Part shown: positions 11,931 through 21,247 of the stretch, one piece after another | How the letters are laid out: each line of letters starts with the position of its first letter | How positions within the stretch are numbered: the first letter of the stretch is position 1 | NCBI RefSeq assembly: GCF_000025865.1 | Contig: NC_014002.1 | Location: 558,001-622,000, forward strand | Length of the DNA: 64,000 nt | Reading direction: 5' to 3' | Source of the DNA: Methanohalophilus mahii DSM 5219 | GTDB taxonomy: Archaea; Halobacteriota; Methanosarcinia; Methanosarcinales; Methanosarcinaceae | Notes under the pieces: generated by a model | Databases searched by the model: none | The model's input: the letters and a program-made list of their open reading frames with translations, nothing else | Told to the model about the DNA's origin: nothing | Made by a program: the position numbers and the translations under genes

Positions 11931-13955
11931 ATGAATTCCAAAACCAACAGGCTTGCACGGGAAAACAGTCCCTACCTGAGACAGCATTCCACAAATCCTG
12001 TTGACTGGTATCCATGGTCAGAAGAAGCTTTTGAACAGGCAAGAAGGAAAAACATTCCGGTCTTCCTTTCCATTGGGTATTCAACATGTCACTGGTGTCA
12101 TGTAATGGCAGAGGAATCCTTTGAAGATGTGCATATTGCCAATCTTTTGAATTCCAATTTCATACCTGTAAAAGTAGACAGGGAAGAGAGGCCTGATGTA
12201 GATGAGTTCTACATGGAAGTCTGCCAGGCAATGAATGGTAGTGGTGGCTGGCCGCTGACTATAATAATGACACCTGAAAAAAAGCCTTTTTTTGCAGCCA
12301 CCTATATACCAAAAGAAGCAGCAATGGGGCATATGGGCTTATCCGACCTGCTGATGCAGGTTACAAATATATGGGACAATAAAAGGGATGAGATAAGGCA
12401 GCAGGCGTCGTAGCTGGTTTCAGAAATCAATAATATTCCCGCCGGAAAGGAGCCGGTAACGCTGTCCATTCTGGAGGATGCGTTTTCCGCACTTTTCGGT
12501 ATGTTTGACTGGAGGTATGGAGGATTTGGCCCGGCTCCCAAATTTCCTTCTCCTTCCATACTTATCTTCTTGCTCAACCGATGGAAAATGGATAAGCGAC
12601 CGCAGACCCTCACGATGATAGAAAATACCCTGTCTTCAATGGCAAATGGGGGAATTTTTGATCATCTGGGTGGAGGTTTCCATCGCTATTCTACAGATGC
12701 CAGCTGGAATATTCCGCATTTCGAGAAAATGCTCTACGACCAGGCAATGCTTGCGATTGTTTATCTCATGGCTTATCAGGCAACAGGGAATGTGCATTAC
12801 AGGGCCGTGGTTGATTCAACAATTTCCTATATGGGAACAGTACTTCGCCATCCAGAAGGTGCCTTCTATTGTGGGGAAGATGCTGACAGTGAGGGTCAGG
12901 AAGGCTTATTCTATCTGTGGTCCAGAGGGCAAATCGAAGACTCTGTTGGGAAAGAAGATAGTGATTTTTTCCTGCAGTTCTATGACCTAATTCCTATTGA
13001 TGTTGAAGGGTCTGAATATGGAGGAGTATTGCGCCGGAATGAATATGCTATAAGTGACACTTCAGATGCGAAATTAAAAGAAATAAGAGCACGCCTGTTA
13101 TCCCTTCGCAGTGAAAGGGTCAGGCCATCTCTTGATAACAAGATTCTCACAGACTGGAACGGACTTGCAATAGCTGCCCTTTCAACGGCTTCCAGGATTT
13201 GCGGGGATGTTTCCAGCCTTGAAAAGGCCAAAGAAACTGCTTCTTTTATTCTTTCCTATATGCGCAGGGATGATGGAAGGCTGTATCACCGTTTCCATGA
13301 AGGCAATTCTGGCATTGATGGTTTTCTGGATGACTATGCTTTTCTGGCATGGGGCTTGATAGAACTTTATGAAGCTACATTTGAGACAAAATATCTGGAA
13401 ACAGCAATTGAACTTGTGGATGTAATGGTTGATGTGTTCTATGATGCAGAGCAGGGTGGTTTTTTCTTCTCTGCGTCAGATGTATCTGACATCCCTCACA
13501 GGACAAAAAAAGTCTTTGATGGCCCCTATCCAAGCGGGAATTCAGTGGCTGTATACAATCTTTTCTGGCTATTCCATATTACCGGTAATGTAGGCTACCG
13601 TGAGTTAGCCCTTACAACCCTATCGGGCTTTGGTGGAATGCTGAAGCGTTCTCCACCGGCCTATAGTTATATGTTAACCGGTCTGATGCTTGGGGAGGCG
13701 ACCCTTGTGGTAATGGTTACAGATTCTGAAAAAATTGGGCTTAAGGAAATGATGGATGTTGTAAGGAAAAATTACCTTCCCAAAACAATATTGTTATTGA
13801 AAAATACCGGGTCTGGCAGTGACCTGTCCCGGATTGCCCCTTATACGCTTGATATGGATATAAAAGAAGGGAGAACTACAGCTTATGTCTGCAAAGGACA
13901 AAGCTGCACTCCTCCGGTCAACGACCCCCTGGAATTGAAAAGCCTGTTGTTTTGA
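11931..13955 (+). CDS. DUF255/thioredoxin-fold protein (YyaL/SSP411 family) with internal in-frame UAG
   Basis: The 674-codon frame is interrupted by one TAG at 12411-12413 (codon 161) and otherwise matches the usual full length of the family. Residues 1-150 are the DUF255 thioredoxin-like domain with STCHWCHVM (Cys53, Cys56), DREERPDVD and GGWPLTI. After the TAG come [36 protein letters not shown] and the alpha/alpha-barrel half with NGLAIAALS. Both halves are conserved and in the same frame, so readthrough gives one intact protein. In a pyrrolysine-decoding methanogen UAG can be read as Pyl. Otherwise this is a nonsense mutation or a sequencing error. The biochemical role of the family is not established. 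It sits 8 bases after korB, probably in the same transcript. Confidence 0.88.
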
Positions 13956-13959
13956 TCAC

Positions 13960-14577
13960 TTAAAAGTACAGGGCATCTTTTGGACAGGCTTCTACACATC
14001 GGCCACATTTTATGCAGTCGGGGTTATTGCCTATATCCCTGACCGTAAGTTCCATGGGGCACACTTTTTCGCATTTCTTGCAATCTATGCAAAGTTCATG
14101 TGCCATTTTAAGCTGGTAGCGGTCTCCACCGATTATTCTTTGCGCAGTTCCCATGGGACATACTGTACACCAGGCCCTGGAATTGTAAAATCCACCCAGC
14201 AGGATTGCCAGTGAAGTTGTTACAATACACATTGATACCAGTACGACACCGATTTTTTCGAACATATTCTGTGTGACGAATATCACTGATACCCTGTATA
14301 TCATTACTGTCATCATAAGTACCAAGAGAGGGATTCGCAGCCAGAAACTTTTGAGGATATTCGGTATATCCTGTTTTCTTGATACTTTACTGAGTACGAA
14401 ATCATACAGGCTTCCACGCGGACATAGATTGCCACAGAACCAGCGTCCTCTCACGACAGATGTAGCCAGCAGGGTGATCATTACAACTGCCATCAGATAT
14501 CCAAGATAAGGATACCACAATCCTCCCAATGAGACTATCAGGACAAGCAGCCACAGGTAACGTGTGATCTTCAGCAT
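13960..14577 (-). CDS. Membrane-bound 4Fe-4S ferredoxin-type protein (NapH-like)
   Basis: A 205-residue membrane protein with about four hydrophobic segments. Two half-cluster motifs facing the membrane are FCGNLCPRGSL and WCTVCPMGTAQ, typical of the NapH/CcoG-type polyferredoxin family. The C-terminus carries two ferredoxin motifs, CIDCKKCEKVCP and CIKCGRCVEACP. It probably passes electrons between membrane carriers and a soluble partner; the partner is not known. I chose the ATG at 14577 rather than a TTG at 14592. It lies one base after a winged-helix regulator gene and is probably cotranscribed with it. Confidence 0.82.
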   Translation of the reverse strand: MLKITRYLWLLVLIVSLGGLWYPYLGYLMAVVMITLLATSVVRGRWFCGNLCPRGSLYDFVLSKVSRKQDIPNILKSFWLRIPLLVLMMTVMIYRVSVIFVTQNMFEKIGVVLVSMCIVTTSLAILLGGFYNSRAWCTVCPMGTAQRIIGGDRYQLKMAHELCIDCKKCEKVCPMELTVRDIGNNPDCIKCGRCVEACPKDALYF

Positions 14578-14578
14578 T

Positions 14579-14926
14579 TTACCATGCCTCAAGTTCTTTG
14601 TCGACTTTGTTTACCCATTTATGTACAATTTGCATAATAATTTCCTTTATTTCGTTTTTTTCTTTCAGTTTATAGATATAGGTGTATCCTCCACGATCCA
14701 GGTTTGTTTGGGATTTTGTAAGAATTTCTTTTTCATGTAATTTTTTAACGGATCTCTGGACTGTTGAAAGGTCAAGCCCGGTGTCATTTGATATATCTTC
14801 GGTATTTACCCATTTTTCCGGAGTATCAAAAAATAACCCGATGACCTTCATATCGGCTCTTGTAAGATTCAGGGCACATTTGATGACATCGTTTAAACGG
14901 AATTCTTTGCAGGCAAAGTCTATCAT
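14579..14926 (-). CDS. Winged-helix transcriptional regulator
   Basis: A 115-residue protein. The N-terminus is followed by an ArsR/TrmB-like winged helix: LTRADMKVIGLFF, a recognition region around DISNDTGLDLSTVQRSVKKL, then a wing of GGYTYIYKL and a C-terminal helix that may dimerise. No ligand domain is present. It is the first gene of a pair with the membrane 4Fe-4S protein and diverges from iorA, so it may control either side. The target is inferred only from position. Confidence 0.78.
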   Translation of the reverse strand: MIDFACKEFRLNDVIKCALNLTRADMKVIGLFFDTPEKWVNTEDISNDTGLDLSTVQRSVKKLHEKEILTKSQTNLDRGGYTYIYKLKEKNEIKEIIMQIVHKWVNKVDKELEAW

Positions 14927-15037
14927 TTCAATACCTCTTATTATTTGCAGTACTGTCTATAGTCAACAGTGTATATAAGTGCTTTTAACAACGGCCATTT
15001 ATTGTCATAAAATAGCAGTACTCATGATATTACGAGA

Positions 15038-15046
15038 TATATTTAT
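15038..15046 (+). promoter_or_regulatory. TATA box of iorA
   Basis: TATATTTAT lies 36 bases before the iorA ATG, so the leader would be short. The region 14927-15081 is the divergent promoter between iorA and the regulator gene. Confidence 0.5.
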
Positions 15047-15081
15047 CAATAATGTATATTATGAAGTAGCAGGCGATTACC

Positions 15082-16887
15082 ATGAGCGGTCGTGAATATA
15101 TGCTAGGCAACGTTGCCATTGCCCGCGGTATTGTAGAAGGGGCTGTGGACGTTGTGTCCGGTTATCCAGGGACCCCTTCTTCTGAAATAGTGGATACTCT
15201 GGCTTCTATGAATGAAAGGGACTTCTATATTGAATGGTCCGTAAATGAAAAGGTTGCAATGGAAGTGGCTGCAGGTGCCTCTATGGCAGGAGCCCGTTCT
15301 GTGGTTACTATGAAACATGTAGGTCTGAATGTAGCTGCTGATCCCCTGATGACTCTGGCATACATGGGTGTCAAGGGGGGTATGGTTATTATAGTGGCCG
15401 ATGACCCTTCCTGCCATTCTTCCCAGAATGAGCAGGATACCCGCAGGTATTCCGTGTTCTCACAGATTCCCTGCCTTGAGCCATCAACCCCCCAGCAAGC
15501 CAAGGATATGATTCCTTATGCCTTTGAATTATCTGAAAAATATGAGATACCGGTGATCTTTCGCTCCACAACACGTATTTCCCACGGCAAGTCTGATATC
15601 AAACTTGCTCCTGTCAGGCAGAAGACAGGTGAAATCAAATTTGAAAAGAATCCAGACCGCTGGGTAATGGTTCCTAAAAATGCGAGGGTACGTCATCCTC
15701 ACCTGCTTTCGATCCAGCAGGATATTCGCGGCGAGTTTGAATTTTCCGGCTGGAATGAACTTTCAATTGAAGCAGAAAATAATATTGGTGTCATTGCTTG
15801 TGGAACAGCTGCAGTTTATGCAAAAGAAGCACTTGATAGGCTTGGTATTACAGCTTCTTTTTTGAAGATAGGGACGTATCCAATTCCAGAAGACAGTGTT
15901 CGCCAGCTCCTTGCTAAAACAGAGCAGGTAATTGTGATTGAGGAACTTGAACCTGTTATTGAGGACCAGTGCAAGGTAATTGCAAGAGATGTAGGGTTTG
16001 AAACTGAAATCTTTGGAAAAGCAGATGGGATTCTTCCCCGCACAGGTGAATTCAATGTTGATATTTGCATGGAGGGAATTGCTAGAGCCTTTGGAATTGA
16101 TTCATGCGAATGTAAACCCGCAACACAGGCTATGGAACTTCCTGTCAGGCCGCCTGCAATGTGTCCGGGTTGCTCCCACAGGGGTACTTTCCATGTCATG
16201 AAAAAAGTATTTGGCGAAGATGCGGTATTTCCCAGTGACATCGGCTGTTATACTCTCGGCATCCAGCACGGTACGGTGGATACCACTCTCTGTATGGGGG
16301 CAAGTATCAGTGTTGCTTCGGGAATCTATGATGCCGGCGAGAAAAAACCCATATGCTGTACAATTGGTGATTCCACCTTTTTCCATACCGGAATTAACAG
16401 TTTAATGAATGCTATCTACAATAAATCTGATATCACAGTGTTGATACTTGATAACAGGACTACTGCAATGACCGGCCACCAGCCCAATCCGGGTATGGGT
16501 AAGACAGCAACCTATGAACCAACCGTGGAGGTTGCGTTTGATAAATTGTGCAGTGCAATGGGTGCTGAATTCGTGGAGGTGGTTGACCCCTACGACATGG
16601 ATGCCACGGAGGATGTACTGCAGCGGGCAAAAGCCTATGAAGGGGTTTCAGTTGTGATAGCCAAACGTGCCTGTGTAATTTCCGCAGCAAGGGAAGGTAT
16701 AAGATACACTCCGTTTATGGTTGATACAAATCTCTGTAAAGGTTGCCGGAAATGCTTGAAATTTGGTTGCCCTGCAATTGAATTTGATGAAGTGTCCAAA
16801 AAAGCCTCCATAAATTCAATGTGCAGTGGTTGTGGATTGTGTGTTGAAATATGCAATTTCGATGCTATCATGGAGGTGAAAAAATGA
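15082..16887 (+). CDS. iorA: Indolepyruvate:ferredoxin oxidoreductase, alpha subunit
   Basis: It catalyses CoA-dependent oxidative decarboxylation of arylpyruvates from aromatic amino acids, reducing ferredoxin; in archaea it can also run toward amino acid synthesis. The 601-residue length is standard. The N-terminal pyrimidine domain begins GNVAIARGIVEGAVDVVSGYPGTPSSE. The ThDP-binding half has MCPGCSHRGTF and GDSTFFHTGINS (about residues 350-450). The C-terminus is a 2x[4Fe-4S] ferredoxin domain with CKGCRKCLKFGCP and CSGCGLCVEIC. It overlaps iorB by ATGA. Confidence 0.95.
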   Translation: MSGREYMLGNVAIARGIVEGAVDVVSGYPGTPSSEIVDTLASMNERDFYIEWSVNEKVAMEVAAGASMAGARSVVTMKHVGLNVAADPLMTLAYMGVKGGMVIIVADDPSCHSSQNEQDTRRYSVFSQIPCLEPSTPQQAKDMIPYAFELSEKYEIPVIFRSTTRISHGKSDIKLAPVRQKTGEIKFEKNPDRWVMVPKNARVRHPHLLSIQQDIRGEFEFSGWNELSIEAENNIGVIACGTAAVYAKEALDRLGITASFLKIGTYPIPEDSVRQLLAKTEQVIVIEELEPVIEDQCKVIARDVGFETEIFGKADGILPRTGEFNVDICMEGIARAFGIDSCECKPATQAMELPVRPPAMCPGCSHRGTFHVMKKVFGEDAVFPSDIGCYTLGIQHGTVDTTLCMGASISVASGIYDAGEKKPICCTIGDSTFFHTGINSLMNAIYNKSDITVLILDNRTTAMTGHQPNPGMGKTATYEPTVEVAFDKLCSAMGAEFVEVVDPYDMDATEDVLQRAKAYEGVSVVIAKRACVISAAREGIRYTPFMVDTNLCKGCRKCLKFGCPAIEFDEVSKKASINSMCSGCGLCVEICNFDAIMEVKK

Positions 16888-17477
16888 CTTCCGATCTATC
16901 ATATTTTGATCTTGTGATAGCTGGTGTAGGAGGCCAGGGTGCTGTAAAGGTCTCCGATATAATAGGCAAGGCAGCGGTTTCTGATGAAATGAGTGTTCGG
17001 GCAGCGGAGACTCACGGGATGGCCCAACGCGGCGGTTCTGTTGTGAACTATGTAAGACTTGGCTGTGAGTTGGGTTCCCTTATACCGTGTGGCAGTGCCC
17101 ACGGTATGTTGGCACTGGAACCGGTAGAGGCAATGCGCTATATTCATGATGTTTCAAAAGACGGAATAGTGGTTATGAATATTTCTCCTATTTACCCGGT
17201 CACTGTGACTTCAGGACAATGTACATATCCTGATCCGAAGGAAATAGCTGCCAGAATTGAAAAGGACTACAGGGTCGTGGCCTTTGATGCTGTGGCCCTT
17301 GCCAGACAGGCCGGCAATATAAAGACTCTGAATGTCGTGATGCTAGGGGCAATTTCCTCTTATCTCCCGATCGCCGAAGAAACACTGGTGGAATGCATAA
17401 AGAATCTGGTTCCCCCAAAGACCATTGATACCAACCTGAAGGCATTCAGGCTGGGCAGGGAAACAACAAGACAATAA
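16884..17477 (+). CDS. iorB: Indolepyruvate:ferredoxin oxidoreductase, beta subunit
   Basis: The 197-residue gamma-type subunit that partners IorA. It begins with FDLVIAGVGGQGAVKVSDIIG and holds the family motif RAAETHGMAQRGGSVV. The start is the ATG of an ATGA overlap with iorA, preceded by GGAGGTG at 16872-16878. Longer versions starting upstream in the iorA end are unlikely. It forms one translationally coupled unit with iorA. Confidence 0.94.
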   Translation: MTSDLSYFDLVIAGVGGQGAVKVSDIIGKAAVSDEMSVRAAETHGMAQRGGSVVNYVRLGCELGSLIPCGSAHGMLALEPVEAMRYIHDVSKDGIVVMNISPIYPVTVTSGQCTYPDPKEIAARIEKDYRVVAFDAVALARQAGNIKTLNVVMLGAISSYLPIAEETLVECIKNLVPPKTIDTNLKAFRLGRETTRQ

Positions 17478-17487
17478 CAACATTACC

Positions 17488-18336
17488 ATGTACAGTATAC
17501 CGGTTTCATGCTTTGATCTTGACCACACTCTGGATTGTGGGCAGGTATTTCGCTGGTCAAAAGAAGATGACTGGTGGCACGGTGTGGTACAGGGAGATTA
17601 TGTACATGCCTTCTATGAACAGGAGGCGGAGACCCTTTACATTGATTCCCGTCTCCCTGTTGAGTTTTTTGTGAAATACTTCAGGCTGGATGATGACCTG
17701 CCCTATATCTTTTCTTCAATCGATCATGATTCCTATGTCCATGAAGCAATAGCAAAATACAAGGGTTTGAGATTGGTCATGCAGGATCCCTGGGAATGCC
17801 TTGTATCTTATATGATAGCAACTGCTTCGAATATTCCCCGTATTATGAAATCCATCGAGAAACTGTCCCGGCTACTTGGAGAGGAAATTGTTGATGGAAT
17901 TTACGCCTTTCCTGAAATATCTACTCTTGCAGCCTGTTGTGGTGAGGATCTTTGCGACTGCAGTCTGGGTTTCAGGGCACGCCGACTTGTCAAAGCTGCC
18001 AGGATGATAGAATCAGGGGAGTTAGATCTGTGGGGGCTGTATGATATGGATTATTTTCAAGCCAAAAAGCAATTGATGAATATAGAAGGCATCGGGGATA
18101 AGGTGGCTGATTGTATCCTCCTTTTTTCCTATGGAAAAATGGAAGCTTTCCCTGTAGATACCCATGTTGACAAGGTCATCAGAAATTATTATTCCGATAG
18201 TTTTGAAGGACCTTATACCAAACCCAAAATGGCTGAGTGGGCAAGATCCTATTTTGGATATTACTGTGGTTATGCCCAGCAGTATCTTTTCTATCAGCAC
18301 AGGCTTGAAGGTAAACTGGGCAGTGGAATGGATTAA
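17488..18336 (+). CDS. ogg: 8-oxoguanine DNA glycosylase (OGG family)
   Basis: It removes oxidised guanine from DNA. The 282 residues have the OGG1 architecture: an N-terminal domain (LDCGQVFRW near 15-23, the OGG-N hallmark) and an HhH-GPD domain from about residue 95. The hairpin NIEGIGDKVADC holds the Schiff-base Lys205, and FPVDTHV holds Asp224. The gene follows iorB by 10 bases, so it may share its transcript, and its end overlaps the convergent cca by 4 bases. Placement near oxidative-stress genes fits but is not proof of coregulation. Confidence 0.9.
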   Translation: MYSIPVSCFDLDHTLDCGQVFRWSKEDDWWHGVVQGDYVHAFYEQEAETLYIDSRLPVEFFVKYFRLDDDLPYIFSSIDHDSYVHEAIAKYKGLRLVMQDPWECLVSYMIATASNIPRIMKSIEKLSRLLGEEIVDGIYAFPEISTLAACCGEDLCDCSLGFRARRLVKAARMIESGELDLWGLYDMDYFQAKKQLMNIEGIGDKVADCILLFSYGKMEAFPVDTHVDKVIRNYYSDSFEGPYTKPKMAEWARSYFGYYCGYAQQYLFYQHRLEGKLGSGMD

Positions 18337-19670
18337 AGGAATTCATTGAGGAAAGCCCTATAGTTGATATCCTTTATTTGCAGGATATTTTCTCCGGACA
18401 GGATCTCATATCCTTTTTTAATGCTTTTTGCAACCTGTTTGCCCAGGGAACAGTTGTAAATCTCATTTTCAAGTAATATAGATGCTGTTGTGTATTTGCG
18501 TGGGACTTCAGCGACATATTTCCCGCCTTCGATATAGAATGCAAACACATCTGTTCTGTCGGTATATTTCTCCCTGAACATTTCAGCATGTTGTTTAACC
18601 CATACCGGAGGACCTCTGTGTTTTTTGACAGTTGCAATTTGGGCATTTTCAAGTTCAATGGTAAGTACGACATCTTTGCCTACCCAGATGCCACTTTTAA
18701 TGGGATGAAAATCTTGTTTTTCAAGTAATGCTTCCACTGATTTTTGCATTTTGAAAAGCTGGGGATATAGTATATCTTCGACAATTTTGGGGCTCTGGAA
18801 CTTCAGCACAATTATGGAGCTTGTTCTTTTATTCATTCTCTGGATTATTTCACCATCAGATAGCGGGTTTGCAATCTTCCTTGAAAAGTAGGATTCCTTT
18901 GGCTCTTCTAGGTATTGGCGGCAGAGATCAATGAATAGGCAAAACTTGTCAAGTGATAGAGCAGCAGCTACGTTTCTTCCTGCATCTGTGGGGTCAATCA
19001 CCTGAAGAGGCTCGCTAAATTCTTTTGTAGGCTTCAGGAACTCTATTTTCTGATTCGGCTCCCATGCTGATGCGGCTTCAAGCACGTTTTTGAAAGAGCC
19101 GTAATGGATTATTAGCAGTTCAGTGAGATAGCCCGAGAAACCCCGGGTTTTCAGTTCTGAGCCATATATCCTTCCGGCTTTCATGAATTGTTTGAGTAAC
19201 AGGACATCATCTTCAAGTCCTTTGATTCTCTCTTTTATGAAGCGGTTGTGAAAAGGCGTCCTGTCAACAGCTGAGATTATTCTGGAGGCATCGGTTACAC
19301 GGTAGCAGGGCACGATATCTACATCAAATCCCGCATAGTTCATTTTAGTGTAGGGGTGTTCTGCATAACCTTCCTCCCAGGACCGGGCTTCTTTTGCAAG
19401 TTCGTGCCCTATGAACAAACCATACTCTTCAAGTTTTTCCCGTGGAAGAGTTGGGTCAAAACTTATGAATATATCAAGGTCATGTGTGCCGGTGATCCAT
19501 GTATTGCGAGCAGCTGAGCCTACCAGCTGGACCTTTGCATCGGTAATACTTTCTCTTTTGGCAATCTGGATCACTCTTTTCATCAGATAACCGGCAGTTT
19601 GTTCCAGTTTTTCTTTTTCTTCCAATGAAGGTTTGATATGTTCCAGTACTTTTTTTTCAAGAGGCAGCAT
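18333..19670 (-). CDS. cca: CCA-adding tRNA nucleotidyltransferase, archaeal class I
   Basis: It adds or repairs the 3'-terminal CCA of tRNAs. The tRNA genes in this window do not encode CCA, so it is needed. The 445-residue length is right for the archaeal enzyme. The catalytic nucleotidyltransferase motif GSAARNTWITGTHDLDIF (about residues 52-69) provides the metal-binding acidic residues. The neck and body domains follow, with RGFSGYLTELLI near 165. The ATG follows an AAGGATTTAC leader. Its end overlaps the ogg stop. Confidence 0.96.
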   Translation of the reverse strand: MLPLEKKVLEHIKPSLEEKEKLEQTAGYLMKRVIQIAKRESITDAKVQLVGSAARNTWITGTHDLDIFISFDPTLPREKLEEYGLFIGHELAKEARSWEEGYAEHPYTKMNYAGFDVDIVPCYRVTDASRIISAVDRTPFHNRFIKERIKGLEDDVLLLKQFMKAGRIYGSELKTRGFSGYLTELLIIHYGSFKNVLEAASAWEPNQKIEFLKPTKEFSEPLQVIDPTDAGRNVAAALSLDKFCLFIDLCRQYLEEPKESYFSRKIANPLSDGEIIQRMNKRTSSIIVLKFQSPKIVEDILYPQLFKMQKSVEALLEKQDFHPIKSGIWVGKDVVLTIELENAQIATVKKHRGPPVWVKQHAEMFREKYTDRTDVFAFYIEGGKYVAEVPRKYTTASILLENEIYNCSLGKQVAKSIKKGYEILSGENILQIKDINYRAFLNEFL

Positions 19671-19929
19671 GTAAATCCTTTTGATTTCTGTGTTTTTAGT
19701 TATGTTATGTATGGTATTTCAGTCATCTTTTGCTATATATTATTTGAAGCTATATACTGTTTCTTTTATTGTTATTTTATAATTTAAATAAACATAAAAC
19801 TGTCTAACGATAAAAATTTATAGCTATCGATCTTTTCTTCTATGGATAACGGGAGTTTGACAGATGGAGAACAGGTGGGTGCAGTTTTAACTGTCGTTGT
19901 CTTTTTTGAGTTGATATTTGGAGGAAAAT
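19671..19929 (+). promoter_or_regulatory. Divergent promoter region, cca and ferritin operon
   Basis: AT-rich. TTTATAG near 19817 is a TATA candidate for the ferritin operon. A small palindrome CAGTTTTAACTG (19882-19893) lies in the leader, and GGAGG at 19920-19924 is the ribosome binding site. No DtxR-type TTAGG box was seen here. Confidence 0.4.
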
Positions 19930-20445
19930 ATGTTAAGTGAAAAGATGACCGATGCGCTGAATGAGCAAATTAACAGGGAAATGTATTCTGCCTATCTTTA
20001 TATGGCAATGTCTGCTGCAAGTTCCTATAAAGGACTTGACGGGTTTTCTAACTGGTTCATGGTACAATATCAGGAAGAAATGACCCATGCCATGCGCATA
20101 TATGATTACCTGAAAGGGCAGGGAGCCCAAATTGAACTTAAGGCAATAGAACAACCTCCAAAGGAATTCGGTACGCCCCTTGAGATGTTCAAGGCAACCC
20201 TTGAACACGAACAGTTCATCACGAGGTCCATCAATGAATTGGTAACCCTTGCAAATGAAGAGAAGGATTATGCAACAAATATATTTTTGCAATGGTTTGT
20301 CACTGAACAGATCGAAGAAGAGAGCAACGATAATGAGATAATCAGCAAACTCCAGCTTGCAGGTGAAGAAGGCAATGGCCTGTTCATGATTGACAAGGAA
20401 CTCGAGGCAAGAGTGTTCACCCCGCCAGCACAGGAAGGACAGTAA
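19930..20445 (+). CDS. ftn: Ferritin
   Basis: An iron-storage ferritin of 171 residues that oxidises Fe(II) and stores it as a mineral core. The four-helix bundle shows the diiron ligands: Glu in LNEQINREMYSAYLY, the EEMTHAMRIYDYL motif (E, H), and EQIEEESN late in the chain. I chose the ATG at 19930 because GGAGG sits just before it; a TTG at 19918 would overlap that site. It heads a run of oxygen-defence genes (20467-22188), so iron is likely sequestered as part of protection from Fenton chemistry. Confidence 0.93.
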   Translation: MLSEKMTDALNEQINREMYSAYLYMAMSAASSYKGLDGFSNWFMVQYQEEMTHAMRIYDYLKGQGAQIELKAIEQPPKEFGTPLEMFKATLEHEQFITRSINELVTLANEEKDYATNIFLQWFVTEQIEEESNDNEIISKLQLAGEEGNGLFMIDKELEARVFTPPAQEGQ

Positions 20446-20466
20446 TAAGTTAAAGGAGGATTTGAT

Positions 20467-20853
20467 ATGGAAATTGAAGAGTTAATTAAAGGAAAAGTAT
20501 CGGAAGGCAAAGAGAAACATGTACCTGACATTTCAATTGGTAAGTCGCATGGCTCAGACGTGGAAGATCTTGTGACGGTTCATGTAGGTAAGGAAGTTGC
20601 ACACCCAAATACGGTTGAGCATCATATTGCATGGCTTGAGCTCTACGGTGTTAAAAAAGGAGAGCATGCTGCAGGTTCCAGCTATGGCGGGGATAAATAT
20701 GGTCAGGTCGTGGATCTGGGCCGTGCAGAATTTGGTCCCTCTTTCACCGAACCCCTTGCGAGATTTAAGGTAAATGTTGCAGATTTCAGTGCTTTATTTG
20801 CGATTTCCTACTGCAATGTACATGGTCTGTGGCAAAATATCATCGAACTCTAA
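20467..20853 (+). CDS. sor: Superoxide reductase (neelaredoxin type)
   Basis: It reduces superoxide to hydrogen peroxide without producing oxygen, the usual choice of anaerobes. The 128-residue, single-domain form lacks the desulforedoxin domain. Iron ligands are visible: the KEKHVP segment (Glu, His), AHPNTVEHHIAW (two or more His), and the C-terminal SYCNVHGLW (Cys, His). An AAAGGAGG site precedes the ATG. It lies between ferritin and an AhpD-like protein. A second, frameshifted copy is found at 50604-51031. Confidence 0.95.
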   Translation: MEIEELIKGKVSEGKEKHVPDISIGKSHGSDVEDLVTVHVGKEVAHPNTVEHHIAWLELYGVKKGEHAAGSSYGGDKYGQVVDLGRAEFGPSFTEPLARFKVNVADFSALFAISYCNVHGLWQNIIEL

Positions 20854-20868
20854 AGGATTGGTAAATTC

Positions 20869-21228
20869 ATGGGTACAAATGCAGATAATGTAAAAGAAAT
20901 CAAGGGTTTTCTTCCAAGGTCCATAAGGTATGCCCAGGACATAAATGAAGACTTCTCTGAAGCTCTTGCGTCCTTTTATACTGCTGTGTGGGAAGATAGG
21001 GAGGATGGTCTCTCAATGAAGGAGAAACACCTTCTTGTCTTTTCCATTGCCTGTTCCAATAACAACAGTGAAAGTGCAGTAAAAATTCTTGAAAGACTCA
21101 AGAAATTCGGAGCTACCCGTACTGAGGTCACGGATTGTATGATGATCGCTGCCTGGACAGGCGGGATCCAGAATTTCACTGATTTCAGCAGACAGGTATT
21201 AAAACAGATGGATAAATTGGGATTTTGA
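20869..21228 (+). CDS. AhpD-like/carboxymuconolactone decarboxylase family protein
   Basis: A 119-residue helical protein of the CMD/AhpD fold, with KEKHLLVFSIACSNNNSESAV in the place of the active-site helix. The CxxC of true AhpD disulfide reductases is reduced to a single Cys there, so a classical dithiol role is doubtful. A further Cys lies in TDCMMIAAW. It sits 15 bases after superoxide reductase and 19 before the peroxiredoxin, so it may assist peroxide reduction. That role is inferred from context. Confidence 0.8.
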   Translation: MGTNADNVKEIKGFLPRSIRYAQDINEDFSEALASFYTAVWEDREDGLSMKEKHLLVFSIACSNNNSESAVKILERLKKFGATRTEVTDCMMIAAWTGGIQNFTDFSRQVLKQMDKLGF

Positions 21229-21247
21229 AATAAAGTGGGGATTAATT

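Noticed and set aside
12420-12500. A second, separate gene starting after the internal TAG at 12501
   Set aside because: The conserved family continues in the same frame directly after the TAG, including residues before 12501, so two independent genes are unlikely.
19817-19893. Palindrome CAGTTTTAACTG in front of ferritin as an iron operator
   Set aside because: Arms are only 5 bases and AT-rich, and it does not resemble the TTAGG-type box found at the FTR1 gene. Chance is likely.
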